Shown piece after piece: positions 1 to 10,566 of a DNA stretch of 64,000 bases. Within the stretch, counting starts at the first letter, position 1, and each line of letters begins with the position of its first letter. Both the position numbers and the translations under genes were made by a program. The notes beneath the pieces are model-generated. The model worked only from the letters and a program-made list of their open reading frames with translations, was not told where the DNA came from and ran no database searches. This stretch comes from Syngnathus acus (taxonomy: Eukaryota; Chordata; Actinopteri; Syngnathiformes; Syngnathidae), in assembly GCF_901709675.1 (NCBI RefSeq), contig NC_051089.1, positions 124,001 to 188,000 of the forward strand. Direction: 5' to 3'.

Positions 1-3000
1 GGGTCCGAGCGCGGCGGCCTCGTGCAGCGCCGTGTTCTTCATCCTGCCGGGGGGGGTCAGAGGACAAGCCCGTTAGCGCCAATGCTAACGCGGAAAGCCC
101 TGTGAACATATGTTGCATATCTTAAGCAAGGAAGCCTTTTGCCATTTTCTCCTGCACAAAATGCATGCAAGGAGAGCTTTAGCTACGCTGCGGGGTTCAT
201 CCTCCCTCCCTCCACTTCCCAATGACGTCGAGACAGTGACAGCGGCGTCTTAATGGCAGCGCTGTCACTTGGGGATCTACTAGTACACTTTGCTGCGTGC
301 GTATGGTAGGTTGTGCAGATAGGCTGAACAAAAGGGGGCCGAGCGCTGACCCTTGAGGGACACCACACGTGTGGATTCAACACCTCCGACGGGCGGGACC
401 TGAACCTTTGAGGCTCGCTTTTCGTTCAACGCTAGTACGTTCCCATCAATTGCACTGAGGACTTACGGGCCAAATTGCAGGTCAATGTTGGCACCGCGCT
501 GCAGTAGAAGAGGCACGACGGCATGGTGCCCGTTGACGGCGGCCACGGCCACGGCGGGGCGGCCGTCGCTGCCCCGGCACTCGGGGTCTGCCCCCTGGGG
601 GACGAGGACGGACAGCTGTCGGCGGCTGGAGAGGGAGCCCTCCATTTTGGCCGCTACTCCTCACCTGTTCCAGGAGGTGCCGGACAACGCCCACGCGACC
701 GCAACCCGGGCCCAATTCCTGAAGCAGCTGCGCATTCCTGGCCTGGCGCCGGCAGAAATCAGAGAAAGGAAGCGTATGGTGCGTTTGCATGCGCATTTCT
801 GCACGTTTCCATGAGCGCGTGCGCATGCTAGCACGTGTGTTTGCATGTGAACGTGTAGCTCCACGTGTGAACGAGCGTGTCTCACCATCTCAGCGCCGCT
901 GCATTTGCTTCCGCTTTCGGCCAGCGCACAAACCGAATCCGAGGCCCGGATGAGCTTGGAAGCAGCGCTCCTCACTTTCTGTCCAACCTCCTGGCGTACG
1001 TCCCCGCCCGCTGCGAAGCTGAGGCTCAGACTGACCTCATGAGCGTCTTCTCGAAGCACGGCGCAGGTCATCTGAGGGAAGGAGGAGACGGACGAGACGG
1101 GACGAGACGTGACTGCACGACACCACTCCCTTCCGCGGGCGACGCAGACCGTCCGTCGTACCCGGCCCAGCCGAGGCTCTCCCAGCAGCGTCCTGAAGGG
1201 GGCGTCGTTTTGGGCAAAACTCCTCAGGTGAGCGCACACGTGATCCAGCTGTTTCCTCCAGAAACCTGACGGACGAGCACGCCGCCAGTAAGAGGAACGC
1301 GGCTCCGAGCAGCAACGAGAGCAAGTAGGAACGTGGGTGGCTTCGGACAGACCTCTCCCCGGGCTGACGGCCGAGTATGGCGGCCGCGGGCGACCCGCCG
1401 CCCGCTCTACGTCAGAGGATAGGCCATGCGCTACCGACGTCTGCGTGCAGCACTCTTGGGAGGACGGGCCGGCCTGCGCGCACCCACAAACGCATACGAG
1501 AAGAGGCAGAAGAAGTGTGTCTGTGAGTGTGTGGTGTGTGTGTGTGTGTGTGTGTGTGTCCGCACACCTTGGTGCCACACCAGTCGCAGTAGCGAGCGTC
1601 GGCGCGGTTGAGGCGTTGACACGCGGAGCAGGCCAAGTTGCCGGTGTGTGAGGCCTCCTGGATACAAGGGGCTCTGTCCACATCCAACGCTGTCTGCAGC
1701 CAAACAACCAAACACGCACACGGATATAGATACACTAATACCCGCACACATTTTTGTTGACACGTGTTACTTGTGCTGGTTTCAAGTCTGTTTGTGTTAC
1801 CGTGGAGAGGCGGGTGTCACACGTCAAGCAGTGTGACAGGTCAGCCGGGTTGCCTCGTCCACAGCACACACACAAAACTTGAGCCTGACGCACGACAACA
1901 ATCGCGTCAATCAAGTGCAAAGTGGCCGTGTGCTGCTATTTTGTTTGTGTGAGTTTACGGCTGTCGCGCGCATGTACCTGCAGGGAAGGCCGAAGCTGAC
2001 GCCATAGGTGGGCGTGGCCTCTAGAACACACGTGCGTGTCGACTGCAACTTCAGCATGGCACCACACGCAACACGCCAGCTAACACGCGCGCACAAAGGC
2101 ACATCAGTGTGACATCATCATCATCATCATCTTCAGCCGGCGTTCGGTCGCACTACCAGTCCTCCGTCAACAGGGGGCGTCGTGCTGGCAAAAAGGAGGC
2201 GACGGCACTTCAGACAAACTTGGAAACCATGACACACACACACACACACACACATGCATTTTTTGCTATGTCTACGAGCGTTTCAATGTGTGTGTTTGCA
2301 CGGATGTACGGTGGGGGGGGGGGGGGGGGGGCGGTTAGGCTGCTCTGCGCCCCTGAGCGAGCATTGGGGGGACGGTGACTCGCCGCCCTTTGCCTCCCTT
2401 CAATGTTGAGTGGCTGGCGCCCAAACATTTTTGGCCCTACTAAGAATTTCAGAAGACACTTTTCCAGAAGTGAAGCGGCACGGTAAAACACAAGACCGCC
2501 GGTAGTATGTCGGCGAGGGGATGGTTACGTCGAGCGTCCTACCTCGGGCGACGGGCGCGCGCATCCGGCGTGGCGTCCGGGCGCCTCGGCGCACCTGCAC
2601 TCTGACACACGGAAGCGCCTCAGAACAAAAGCCGGTCACAAGTTAGCGCACGTTCTTGTGTGTTTACCTCCACACTTGAGCGTGCGAGAACGCCGGCGGG
2701 TGGAGCCACGCCAGGACGCCGGAGGGAGCCGGCGCCGTCCGTCACCTTTGACCCTGAACGACAACAATAGAATAGAATAGAATAGAATAGAATGACTTTA
2801 TTGTCATTGTACAACTGATGTACAACCAAATGAAGGTATGCTACCAGAGGGGCTGCTGCCATGAAAGGCGCTGCCAGGCACCACTGGGAGCAATTCAGGG
2901 TTCAGTGTCTTGCTCAAGGACACGTTTGTTTGTTTGTTTGTTTGTTTGTTTGTTTGTTTGTTTGTTTGTAAAACCACAGGAAGATCGGCTGTCGATTTGT

Positions 3001-4291
3001 TTGCTAGCCTCATTTTTAGCTCCCGTTCGTTGATTCGACTGTTCTTTGGCGCTCTATGCAGTTTCTGTCACTTCGCTCGTTGCCGGACGTCCACTTTCAA
3101 CCCTTCTGGGAAGGAAGCGCACGAACGCACGGCTACGCCGTTTGTACAATATTTTGCCGCTTTCCATGCATTCGGAATCGGTGGCACGCTTCAGGAGTGG
3201 AGTCGCTGAGCTCGCCAGTTAGCATTAGCAATGTCATCGATTCAAATACAAACAAGGTTCATGTCAGAAAGCGTGTTAAAAATCTCAACCTGGAAGCCGG
3301 CGTAAAGTCGCCACGTCGTCATCGTGGCGGTGGTGCAAGCCTTCGCCCGGGCTCACCTGTTGGAAGGTAACATCAGGGGGGACAGCTGATTGATTGAACG
3401 ATCGATCGATCGACTTATGATGGAATGGTCGGGTGGCTGATTGAGTACCTGTTGCGGAGGCTCCGCCTCCCGGACAATGAAGATTTTGGTGACGGTGGCG
3501 CTCTCGCGGCCGTCGCTGCCGACAGGAAACCAGGCGAGCGAGCGGTCAACTCGGCTCTGCTTACGTTTCTGTCATTCAACTAGCAAAGCCAGTTTCACTT
3601 AACCCCCAAAGGTTAATAGGCAGGGTTAGGGCAGGCCCGCCTATGATGAGCAGACCCGCCGAAAAGTCTCAGAAGCCATATGCCGATTGAGAGCACCGCC
3701 CAGAATTTCGGAAACAATTCAGCCAGTTTGTCTTTGCAACTTGAAATTTGTCAAACTCTGAAGAAGCCATGGCCAATAAGAGAAAGACCAAGTGCGCACT
3801 TTTAGTTGCAATTGTTGGGGCGTCTAAACGAAGTGACATCACCCTACCTGGTGGCGGCCATGGCACGGACGCACACTCGTCCAGCGGGCAGCAGGAAAGG
3901 CGATAGGTAGCGCCGCCCATCGCTTCCTGGCCCAGAAGGCGCCTCGCGTGCGGGATTGGAGCCGTCCAGCGTGTAGAAAAGACACGCGTCGCCCGTGTCT
4001 GGCGAGTGCCAACACGCATGCGCCAACAGGCATGCGCACACGTATTTAGAATCGGAGATCCGTTTGCAATCATTCATCATCATTCCGGCCTCCGCAGTCA
4101 CGCCGAAAAGTTCCATTCGATCACCATTTTCGGGCGGCCCCACGAGTTAAAAATGCAAAATTTGCATTCGTTCATCACTTACCCGATTGAATGCAAACAA
4201 GTGTACTGGTGTCAATGTGGTTCCTTGACGTGGGTTTGTCCCGTTGCGTGATGGGAATAATCCGCGGCGCCGCCACCGCCCCCGCTGTCAT
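1..4291 (-). CDS. dzank1: DZANK1, double zinc ribbon and ankyrin repeat protein (3' partial)
   Basis: Cytoplasmic/ciliary-base protein of vertebrates. On the minus strand the first exon (4183-4291) starts MTAGAVAAPRIIP, like the family N-terminus, and joins exon 2 (3848-3998; CLFYTLDGSNP motif) and exon 3 (3449-3515; DGRESATVTKIFIV), all with consistent GT/AG borders and phase. Two zinc ribbons follow: CVCCGRGNPADLSHCLTCD near 1800-1900, and an exon at 1568-1657 with CSACQRLNRADARYCDWCG. Further on come FWRKQLDHVCAHLRSFAQN (about 1180-1290), RTLLGEPRLGR, and an ankyrin segment with VPLLLQRGANIDLQFGP (about 480-640). The next ankyrin exon (MKNTALHEAAALG) starts near base 46 and runs off the left edge, so the C-terminus is missing. 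Exons between 1.9 and 3.4 kb are only partly resolved. Family assignment is by motif recall and is strong; individual middle exons are uncertain. Confidence 0.88.
2309..2332. repeat. poly-G tract
   Basis: About 22 consecutive G bases in a DZANK1 intron, preceded by a (CA)n run at 2231-2252. Potential G-quadruplex and an assembly-error-prone site. Confidence 0.85.
2763..2925. repeat. AATAG short tandem repeat followed by a dispersed teleost retroelement-like fragment
   Basis: An (AATAG)n run (about 2766-2793) leads into ACTTTATTGTCATTGTAC and then a segment containing TTCAGTGTCTTGCTCAAGG. The second motif resembles a common teleost dispersed repeat, probably a SINE or the 3' end of a non-LTR element. 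It lies in a DZANK1 intron. A related ACTTTATTGTCATT segment occurs at 5668-5745. The exact family cannot be named without a repeat library. Confidence 0.55.
2925..2969. repeat. (GTTT)n microsatellite
   Basis: A pure GTTT tetranucleotide run of about 11 units inside a DZANK1 intron, directly after the dispersed repeat fragment. Confidence 0.9.
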
Positions 4292-5940
4292 GGTCGCGTC
4301 TGAGCTGCCAATCAAACCAATCAATAGCAATCAACACGACGATGACGTAAAAGTCCAAATTTTTCACAAAAACAAGTGCTGTCATGCTATCCCGCGATCA
4401 AAACTTGTTTTTGTTTCGTTTTGGTTATTTCAGATGACCAACTTACTCCGAGTCAAGTTAGGGGGGCCCCTTGGACACAGAACAATGTGTGAGCGTGTGA
4501 ATGTATTGTGCGCGTCACCACAGCAACAGTTGATATTGACTTGCGCTTGTTGCTGTCACGCACGCGCGTATCAAGGGTGGACCCACTCCCAGACTCTGGC
4601 ACGTGAGGTCAGACGGCAGCCATCTTACGTTGCCACCGTTACACCTGGCTGGGTCTCAGGAACTGAATTTTATTGTTTGCGTTTAACATTCAGAGTACGG
4701 TGGATAGTGAAACACAGAGGTTAGGGTTACATTTCATATTTGATTCAGAGGGATTTTTTGAAATTCACGTGAAAAGATCTCGGATAAATAAATCAATGCA
4801 TTCGAGATAGGTGCGCTTCGCAAGTGACAACGCAAGATGACCGCCGGAGGCTTCACTTATCGCTACAGCGGGTAGGCGGGATCTGAATCCATCCATAATG
4901 GTTGCGCGACAGCGGGCGTTCGGGTGGGGAAGCCGCCCTCCTCAGTGGACTCGCCGATAGAAAAAAGTTATCTTATTGGGTAAAAAAAAGAAAAAAAGAA
5001 AGAAATGTCACGTAATTCAGATGATCTTGTGAAAATGTTATCGTGGTAGTTTTCATCAGGCAATCCTTTGGGCATCCCCATGTCTGAGTTGCGTTTAGGA
5101 CCCCACGCCTGCGGTTTACGTTGTCTTGTCATGCTAAACAACAACAGGATTAATCATTATTAATGTGGAATCATCATATTAAGTGACAATGACGACGCCC
5201 AAGATGTGTTTTGTCATCCGTAAAACGTTGCAAATTGTATAGTTTCGACCAGGCATATCTTTGGACATCCCCGCGTCTGTTTTAGGTTATTATTTTTATT
5301 TATTTTTATACTGAATGCAAAAACAAAACACATGAAGAAAAAAACGTCAATAAATACAGCTGCAAGGGGTTAGGGTTTCTTTTCAAAGAAAACGTTGTTT
5401 TTTCCACGCTGGCTGCTTGATTGGTTCGTTTGGGCTGTCTGTCCGTCTGCGCAGTTCCGCCCCGCCCACCACTTGCTGAGACCACTCACCAGGCTTCCAG
5501 GAGTTGATGTGAAATCAAACACACAAGATTCCTGTTGCTCTGGCTTTCTTGTCCATTTATTGTTACGTGTCGAGACTACAATAGAAACATTACAGGACGC
5601 AGTGGAGTTCTTTTCAGTGTTTGTAAACAGTGGCTAGTGGGTGATTAGGCTTTGTTTACGGCCGGCGCTAGACTTAGACAAACTTTATTGTCATTTTGTC
5701 AACACTAGGTGTGCACAAAACGAAATTTCGTTGCATACGGCTTTCAACAATGTAGTGGTATTTCGGCTGGTTAAAAAGTGACATTCTATATAAAAATATG
5801 AAATAAGATAATTATAGCGGAGAAAGCTCGGGCTGCGAGGCAAAGGTCTGGATTCTACAAATTGGACGGGAGTTCTAAGCGTTATCTAGCAAGAAGCCGC
5901 TCGACATATCTGAAGAAAATGGTGAAGAGTCGGAAGCCTT
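4292..5940. other. Intergenic stretch between DZANK1 5' end and CNGB1 3' end
   Basis: No coding exon was recognised. It holds the DZANK1 promoter and presumably the CNGB1 3' UTR. AT-rich simple sequence is found near 4980-5010 and 5285-5350. The dispersed repeat at 5668-5745 supplies an AATAAAG polyadenylation-like motif on the minus strand. Confidence 0.6.
5668..5745. repeat. Dispersed retroelement-like fragment, second copy of ACTTTATTGTCATT type
   Basis: Reads AGACAAACTTTATTGTCATT and then an ACGAAATTTCGTTGCATACGG tail-like segment. Many teleost repeats end this way. It lies about 200 bp beyond the CNGB1 stop codon, and its reverse complement carries AATAAAG, which could serve as the CNGB1 polyadenylation signal (inference). 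Confidence 0.5.
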
Positions 5941-8900
5941 TTACTCGGCGTCTTCCCCCACTCCTGTCTCTGCTCCGTCCACTTGCTGCTGGTCTTTGGC
6001 TGTCGCCGCCTCCACCGCGAGAAGCTCCTCCCCTTCCGTCGCCGATGTCATGGTGACGGCCGGTGGGCAAGGAGAGGCCGGAGCCTGCAAAACAACAGTC
6101 CAAAGGCTTCTTCCATGGATTTCTAGCCCGTGAGCTCCCCGTAGGCCACCGGCTGTCCCAATGACTTGGACAGCTCACGTTTTCCTTTGTCTTGCAAATG
6201 TCTCCTTTGTTTGTTTGAAGGATCCCGTTACGGTGATGGGAGTGGGGGATGGATGCGCCCCATGCCTTTGGAATCATTGACTCGCGCCCTACTGAGCCCG
6301 CTGTTGAAGCATCAGAGTGGGGGATGGATGCGCCCCATGCCTTTGGAATCATTCACTGGTTCCCTTCTGCCTAACCATAACATTCTTGGCGGAGGAACCG
6401 TCCCAAACCGCAGAGCAAAAACCAGCACCAAATCTCACCTGAGGCTGGCCCGAGCGCTTCTTGAGTTTAGCGAAGGTTCCTGCCATTCCCGCCTGCGCCG
6501 TCACCCGCATGGCCGCCTTGAACATTTTGGGCGTGTCTGGTGGGACCGGGATGACCTGGGCGGCCTCTTTGCCGCCTCCCTTTTCCTCCGGCTTCTTGTC
6601 CTTAGTCAGCATGGTCCTGAAGGGTAACACGGAACGTACGTGACGGACTTTTCGGCCAGGACCACGCCAAACACCCCGGAGTTCTGGCTTGCTTACTTGG
6701 CCTTCTTGCGGAGAAGTTTCTGGGACTCTGGATAGTGAACCAGGATTTCCGCCAGGTCCTTCTTGTCCAGGATGAACAGGTTGGCGAATCCGTGTGCCTT
6801 CACGTTGGCAGTGCGACGGTTTCCTCCGCCCCCGGCCAACAAACTGACCAATGACAAAGTTGGCAGCGCCACGTCCTGGACTTTACATCTGTCTTGACGT
6901 CCTGTCCGCATCCACGTCTATTTCCCATCTATCTATGCTTTTTAAACGTCTCCTCCACACTTGGCTCTAGTCGATCTCGTTGCCACACCCGGCCGCCGCC
7001 GCCTTGTTCCAGAACGTGTAAAATGTGCGTCGAGGTGCGACCGTAGAGAATCGACAAAGTGGCACAGATTGTCTACAATTGAGGAACCCAACCAATATTT
7101 GCTTTGAGGAAGTCTTTTAGCCGTCGACGGAGCAAAAAAATAATCCCTCTATTTTTGATCATCCCTTGAGTAGTTGAGTTTCTGTCCACACATATTGACA
7201 TATGTTGACTGACCTGATCTCGCCAAACACTGAACCTGCCCTGATGGTGACAAAAACTGTCTGAAGGTCTGGACCGCCCACCACTTGGACCTCGCCCTGC
7301 TTGATGATGTACATTTCCCTGCCGATCTCACCCTGCATCACACACACGCACACACGCACGCACACACACACACACACGTTAAATGTACACAAACACACAC
7401 ATTGATAAGCACCAGTGGACACTGACCTTCTTACACACAAAGTCTCCTGGCAGGTAGACAACAGATTTGAGTCTTGTCAGCATGTCAAACACCATTTGAC
7501 GATCACAACCCTAACACATGCGGGGAATTGATCAAGGCTTGCTGTCTCCAAGAGTGTGTGCGTCTGTAATGTTGGGAGCCCCTGACCTGGAAGAGCGCCA
7601 CCTTGCTAACGATGGAGTAGTTGACATCCACAGCCATGTCTAGTCTCATCTTGGCAGGAAGCTGCAGCAGCAACTCTTGCTCGTCTACTTAGCGCAACGA
7701 TGCGCGCGCGCGCGCACACAAACAAAGACACACATACCCATGACCCAAACGCCGTGCACACGCCACACTCCAAATGTGACGCGCGCAGGTCGCGCCGGTG
7801 GCGGTGAGTTACCCAGCATGCCTTGGCTCTTCCACGTGTAGTCGTACCAGGTCTTGATCCGGTTACGGACGGCCTTGGGAATGTCATACGAGTTCATGTA
7901 TTTGGCGGTGCCGTCCACGCAGGCGCGGTAGTAGTTCTCGCCAGCCGTGGCTGCCCCCACCACGTCCCTCATCTGAAAGATACGGTCAGGCTTGGCTCCG
8001 GGCCCGCGGCGTTCGTTATCCTCGGCTACGACCCACCTGTCCGATCATGATGGAGAAAGCGAAGACGCCCACAAAATAGTTGATGAGCTGGAAGCAGATC
8101 TCAAAGACGGTGGTTGGGTCGGGAAGACCACCAATGGTGATCAACGTCTTCACCGCAAAGTAGTAACATCGGATGTAACTGCACACGCAGGGAAGAAAGA
8201 CAGGCAGGGCAGGGTTAGGGCAGCGTTAAGGTTAGGCCAGGGCAGGGTTAGGGCAGGGCAGGGTTAAGGCAGGCAAACGGCATTCAGAAGCATCAAAACG
8301 AGATCTTAGCAAGAATTTCAAGCTACATGCTAACAACAACAAATGCTAATGGGGCTACGTTTTAACAGCGCATGTAACGGAACTTGAATGGGAGGTCAAG
8401 CTACATGCTATGCTACTAGGTTTTATGTAAACAGCGGACGCGCGGAGGGATGTCAAGCTACATACACGCTACATGATAGGCTATATGCTATCAGTAGATG
8501 GTACTGGACACACAGGAAGGTAAACCTCCTCGCTAACGGTCAACACTAGCCGGTTCACATCCTTACGCGTTGCCTTTTCCGTCGTAAACCCACTTGGTTG
8601 AACCTAAGCCTTGGTAGTCGGAGCCCCAGTAGAACAGGCACGCGTTGATGTGCAGAGAGTACAGTAGGTAGGTGGAGGTCCGGATCACCCTGACACAATC
8701 CCCACGTCAGTCCCCCGCTCCAGACACCAAAAGCTACCTAGCTTACCTGTAGATGTAGGCCTTCTTCATCACCGCTTCCATTCTGTCGTTAAACTCGAAG
8801 AAAACATGGTACTGCGAGAGAGAGAGAGACGCTTCACTTGAGTCACGTCAATCTCCAGTCACACACCAAAAGCTCAGAAACAGAACAAGACCTTGAGCAG

Positions 8901-10432
8901 GCGAGGGAATCTTAGCAGAGACGTGACTCCTGTCCAGTAGTAGAAGATTTCCATGGGAAACAGAGTGATAACGTCCATCTGCGGGCGGAGGACCGCAAAC
9001 CGGTAAGCATAGACTGGCCGAGCCTGTTTCTCAACATGTACTTGACTCGTTCCAAAGCGGTTCTAGCGCGTCCCTCTCGGGTCGCTTCTCGGCTGGCTTC
9101 AGATGGGTTAGGGTTAGTGCGCCTCGAACGGGTCCGCTTTATCTCTACTTTTTTCGAGATGTGTCCGAGACTGGTTCCCTGTCCGATCCCTCGAATGCCT
9201 GCCGCCCCTTGTGTCAAGATTGATACTAAAGTGGTTTCAGGTCACCCCTAGAATTCCTCGAGTTGTACTTCTGCTTCCAAAATAGTTGTACATTTGATGC
9301 TTGTCCGACATACCTTGAATCTCTCGGTGGTCATGTAGTTTTCTTGCATGGCTTTTTTATCACACTGAAAGGGAATGTCACGGACGCGGTAAGAAGACAC
9401 AGGAAGAAGACGAGACAAAAAGACAAGTCGACTTGTGTCTTTGATTCCTGACCACAATGTCCCCCCCGCGGACAAACTGTAGGCGGGGCTGGAAGACCAG
9501 GATGTCCACAATGTAAACCAGATCGCAGGTGTAGTCGACCAGGAGCCAAAGGTGGAGGTTCTCCGGGGTCTGGTAGGGAAAGGCCCAGCGAACGGGTATC
9601 AGCCAAACGTTCCAGTTCCAGGCCGCGACCACCAAGAACAGCCACAGCACGTAGACCAAGTCTGCAGGCCCACACAGCGACGCGTCACAGGAGGACTGAC
9701 TGTGACTCACAAAACATTGTCCTTGCCGGAAGGGAAACACAACTGCAGACTGAGGTGATGGCGTCGTCGCTCTTGAATGCCTCTAGGCTTCTGCTAGACA
9801 GGTTCTAAAACCACTCGATTTGCTCCAGAGTTGTCATGGAGTGGAGTTGTCAATAGAATAGAGCTATCGATAGAATCTGTCTAGCTTGTCTCTTTAGCCT
9901 TGTTTTGGGGTACTGCTTCTTGGGTGGTTCTAACCTGTTGGCAAAATGTCTCTGGATACAAACCGGTGAACGGGTCAATGCTGGAGGGGAACCGGAACTC
10001 CGCCATGGCTCCGAGCCATTTGGGCATTGCGAGTTTGGGAATTTGAAGTGGATGTCCCAGAATGTCGAGGCGTAACACAGCTTCTTCTTCTTCCTTTCCA
10101 CTGATGGGGGCTTCCAGCTCGTCTTCTCCAGGTGGGGGTGAGGGTGGGGGAGGCGGAGCTTTGCTGGGAGCTGCGGTCACATGAAAATAGTCCCTAGGCC
10201 GTTTTGTATCACCATCGCGGCTATTGGCACCGACGCAGCAGAGATCAACGCTGTCGTCGGCGCTGACGTTCATTCACACTTACAGGCGGTGGGACTTTCC
10301 TGCTCCGAATCATCCGGATCCACCAGACGGTCTTTGTGGCGTTCCGTCCGACCTTTGAAGAGCCGTACCAGCTGGCAGAGGCGGTCCTGGACCACGACGC
10401 TTCCGACGCTGGCTGCAGACGCCGGACGGACG
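5941..10432 (-). CDS. cngb1: CNGB1, cyclic-nucleotide-gated channel beta-1 subunit (membrane and ligand-binding part)
   Basis: Modulatory subunit of the rod/olfactory cGMP/cAMP-gated cation channel. Exons read on the minus strand: 10284-10432 ([15 protein letters not shown]), 9964-10170, 9453-9661 (S1-S2; [20 protein letters not shown]), 9314-9364, 8892-8978, 8747-8811, 8567-8689, 8037-8178 (pore [11 protein letters not shown], with the GG of beta subunits), 7813-7972 (C-linker; [18 protein letters not shown]), 7587-7684, 7427-7510, 7214-7332 (cNMP-binding domain; [17 protein letters not shown]), 6697-6843 ([20 protein letters not shown]), 6439-6616 ([10 protein letters not shown]) and 5941-6084, ending in TAA. 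Phases agree at the junctions I checked. CNGB1 is preferred over CNGB3 because of LFILDKKDL and the [10 protein letters not shown]-terminus. A 38-bp duplication lies in the last intron. The exon at 10284-10432 may begin further 5' (open to about 10490). The start codon is not resolved here. Confidence 0.92.
6241..6353. repeat. Pair of identical 38-bp direct repeats in the last CNGB1 intron
   Basis: The segment beginning AGTGGGGGATGGATGCGCC at 6241-6278 recurs exactly at 6316-6353, separated by 37 bp. Confidence 0.9.
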
Positions 10433-10566
10433 CTGGTAAACGACACGCGCCGGGGACGTGAAGATGGCAAATAGAGCAGGGGCTGGCTGGCGTAAGGATT
10501 CCTGCTCGCTCACTCTGCAGTCAGCAAGTCCCCTCGACAGGTCTCAGACTCGGGTCCCACCCTCAC

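Noticed and set aside
661-1719. A 352-codon open frame on the minus strand across the DZANK1 region
   Set aside because: Only parts of it match DZANK1 exons; the rest reads through introns and CA repeats, so it is not a single exon.
8205-8280. Interstitial telomere-like GGGTTAGGG sequence
   Set aside because: The motif is interrupted by GGCA and never forms several perfect TTAGGG units in a row; it is a degenerate simple repeat in a CNGB1 intron. Similar short pieces near 3620, 9105 and 14220 are equally weak.
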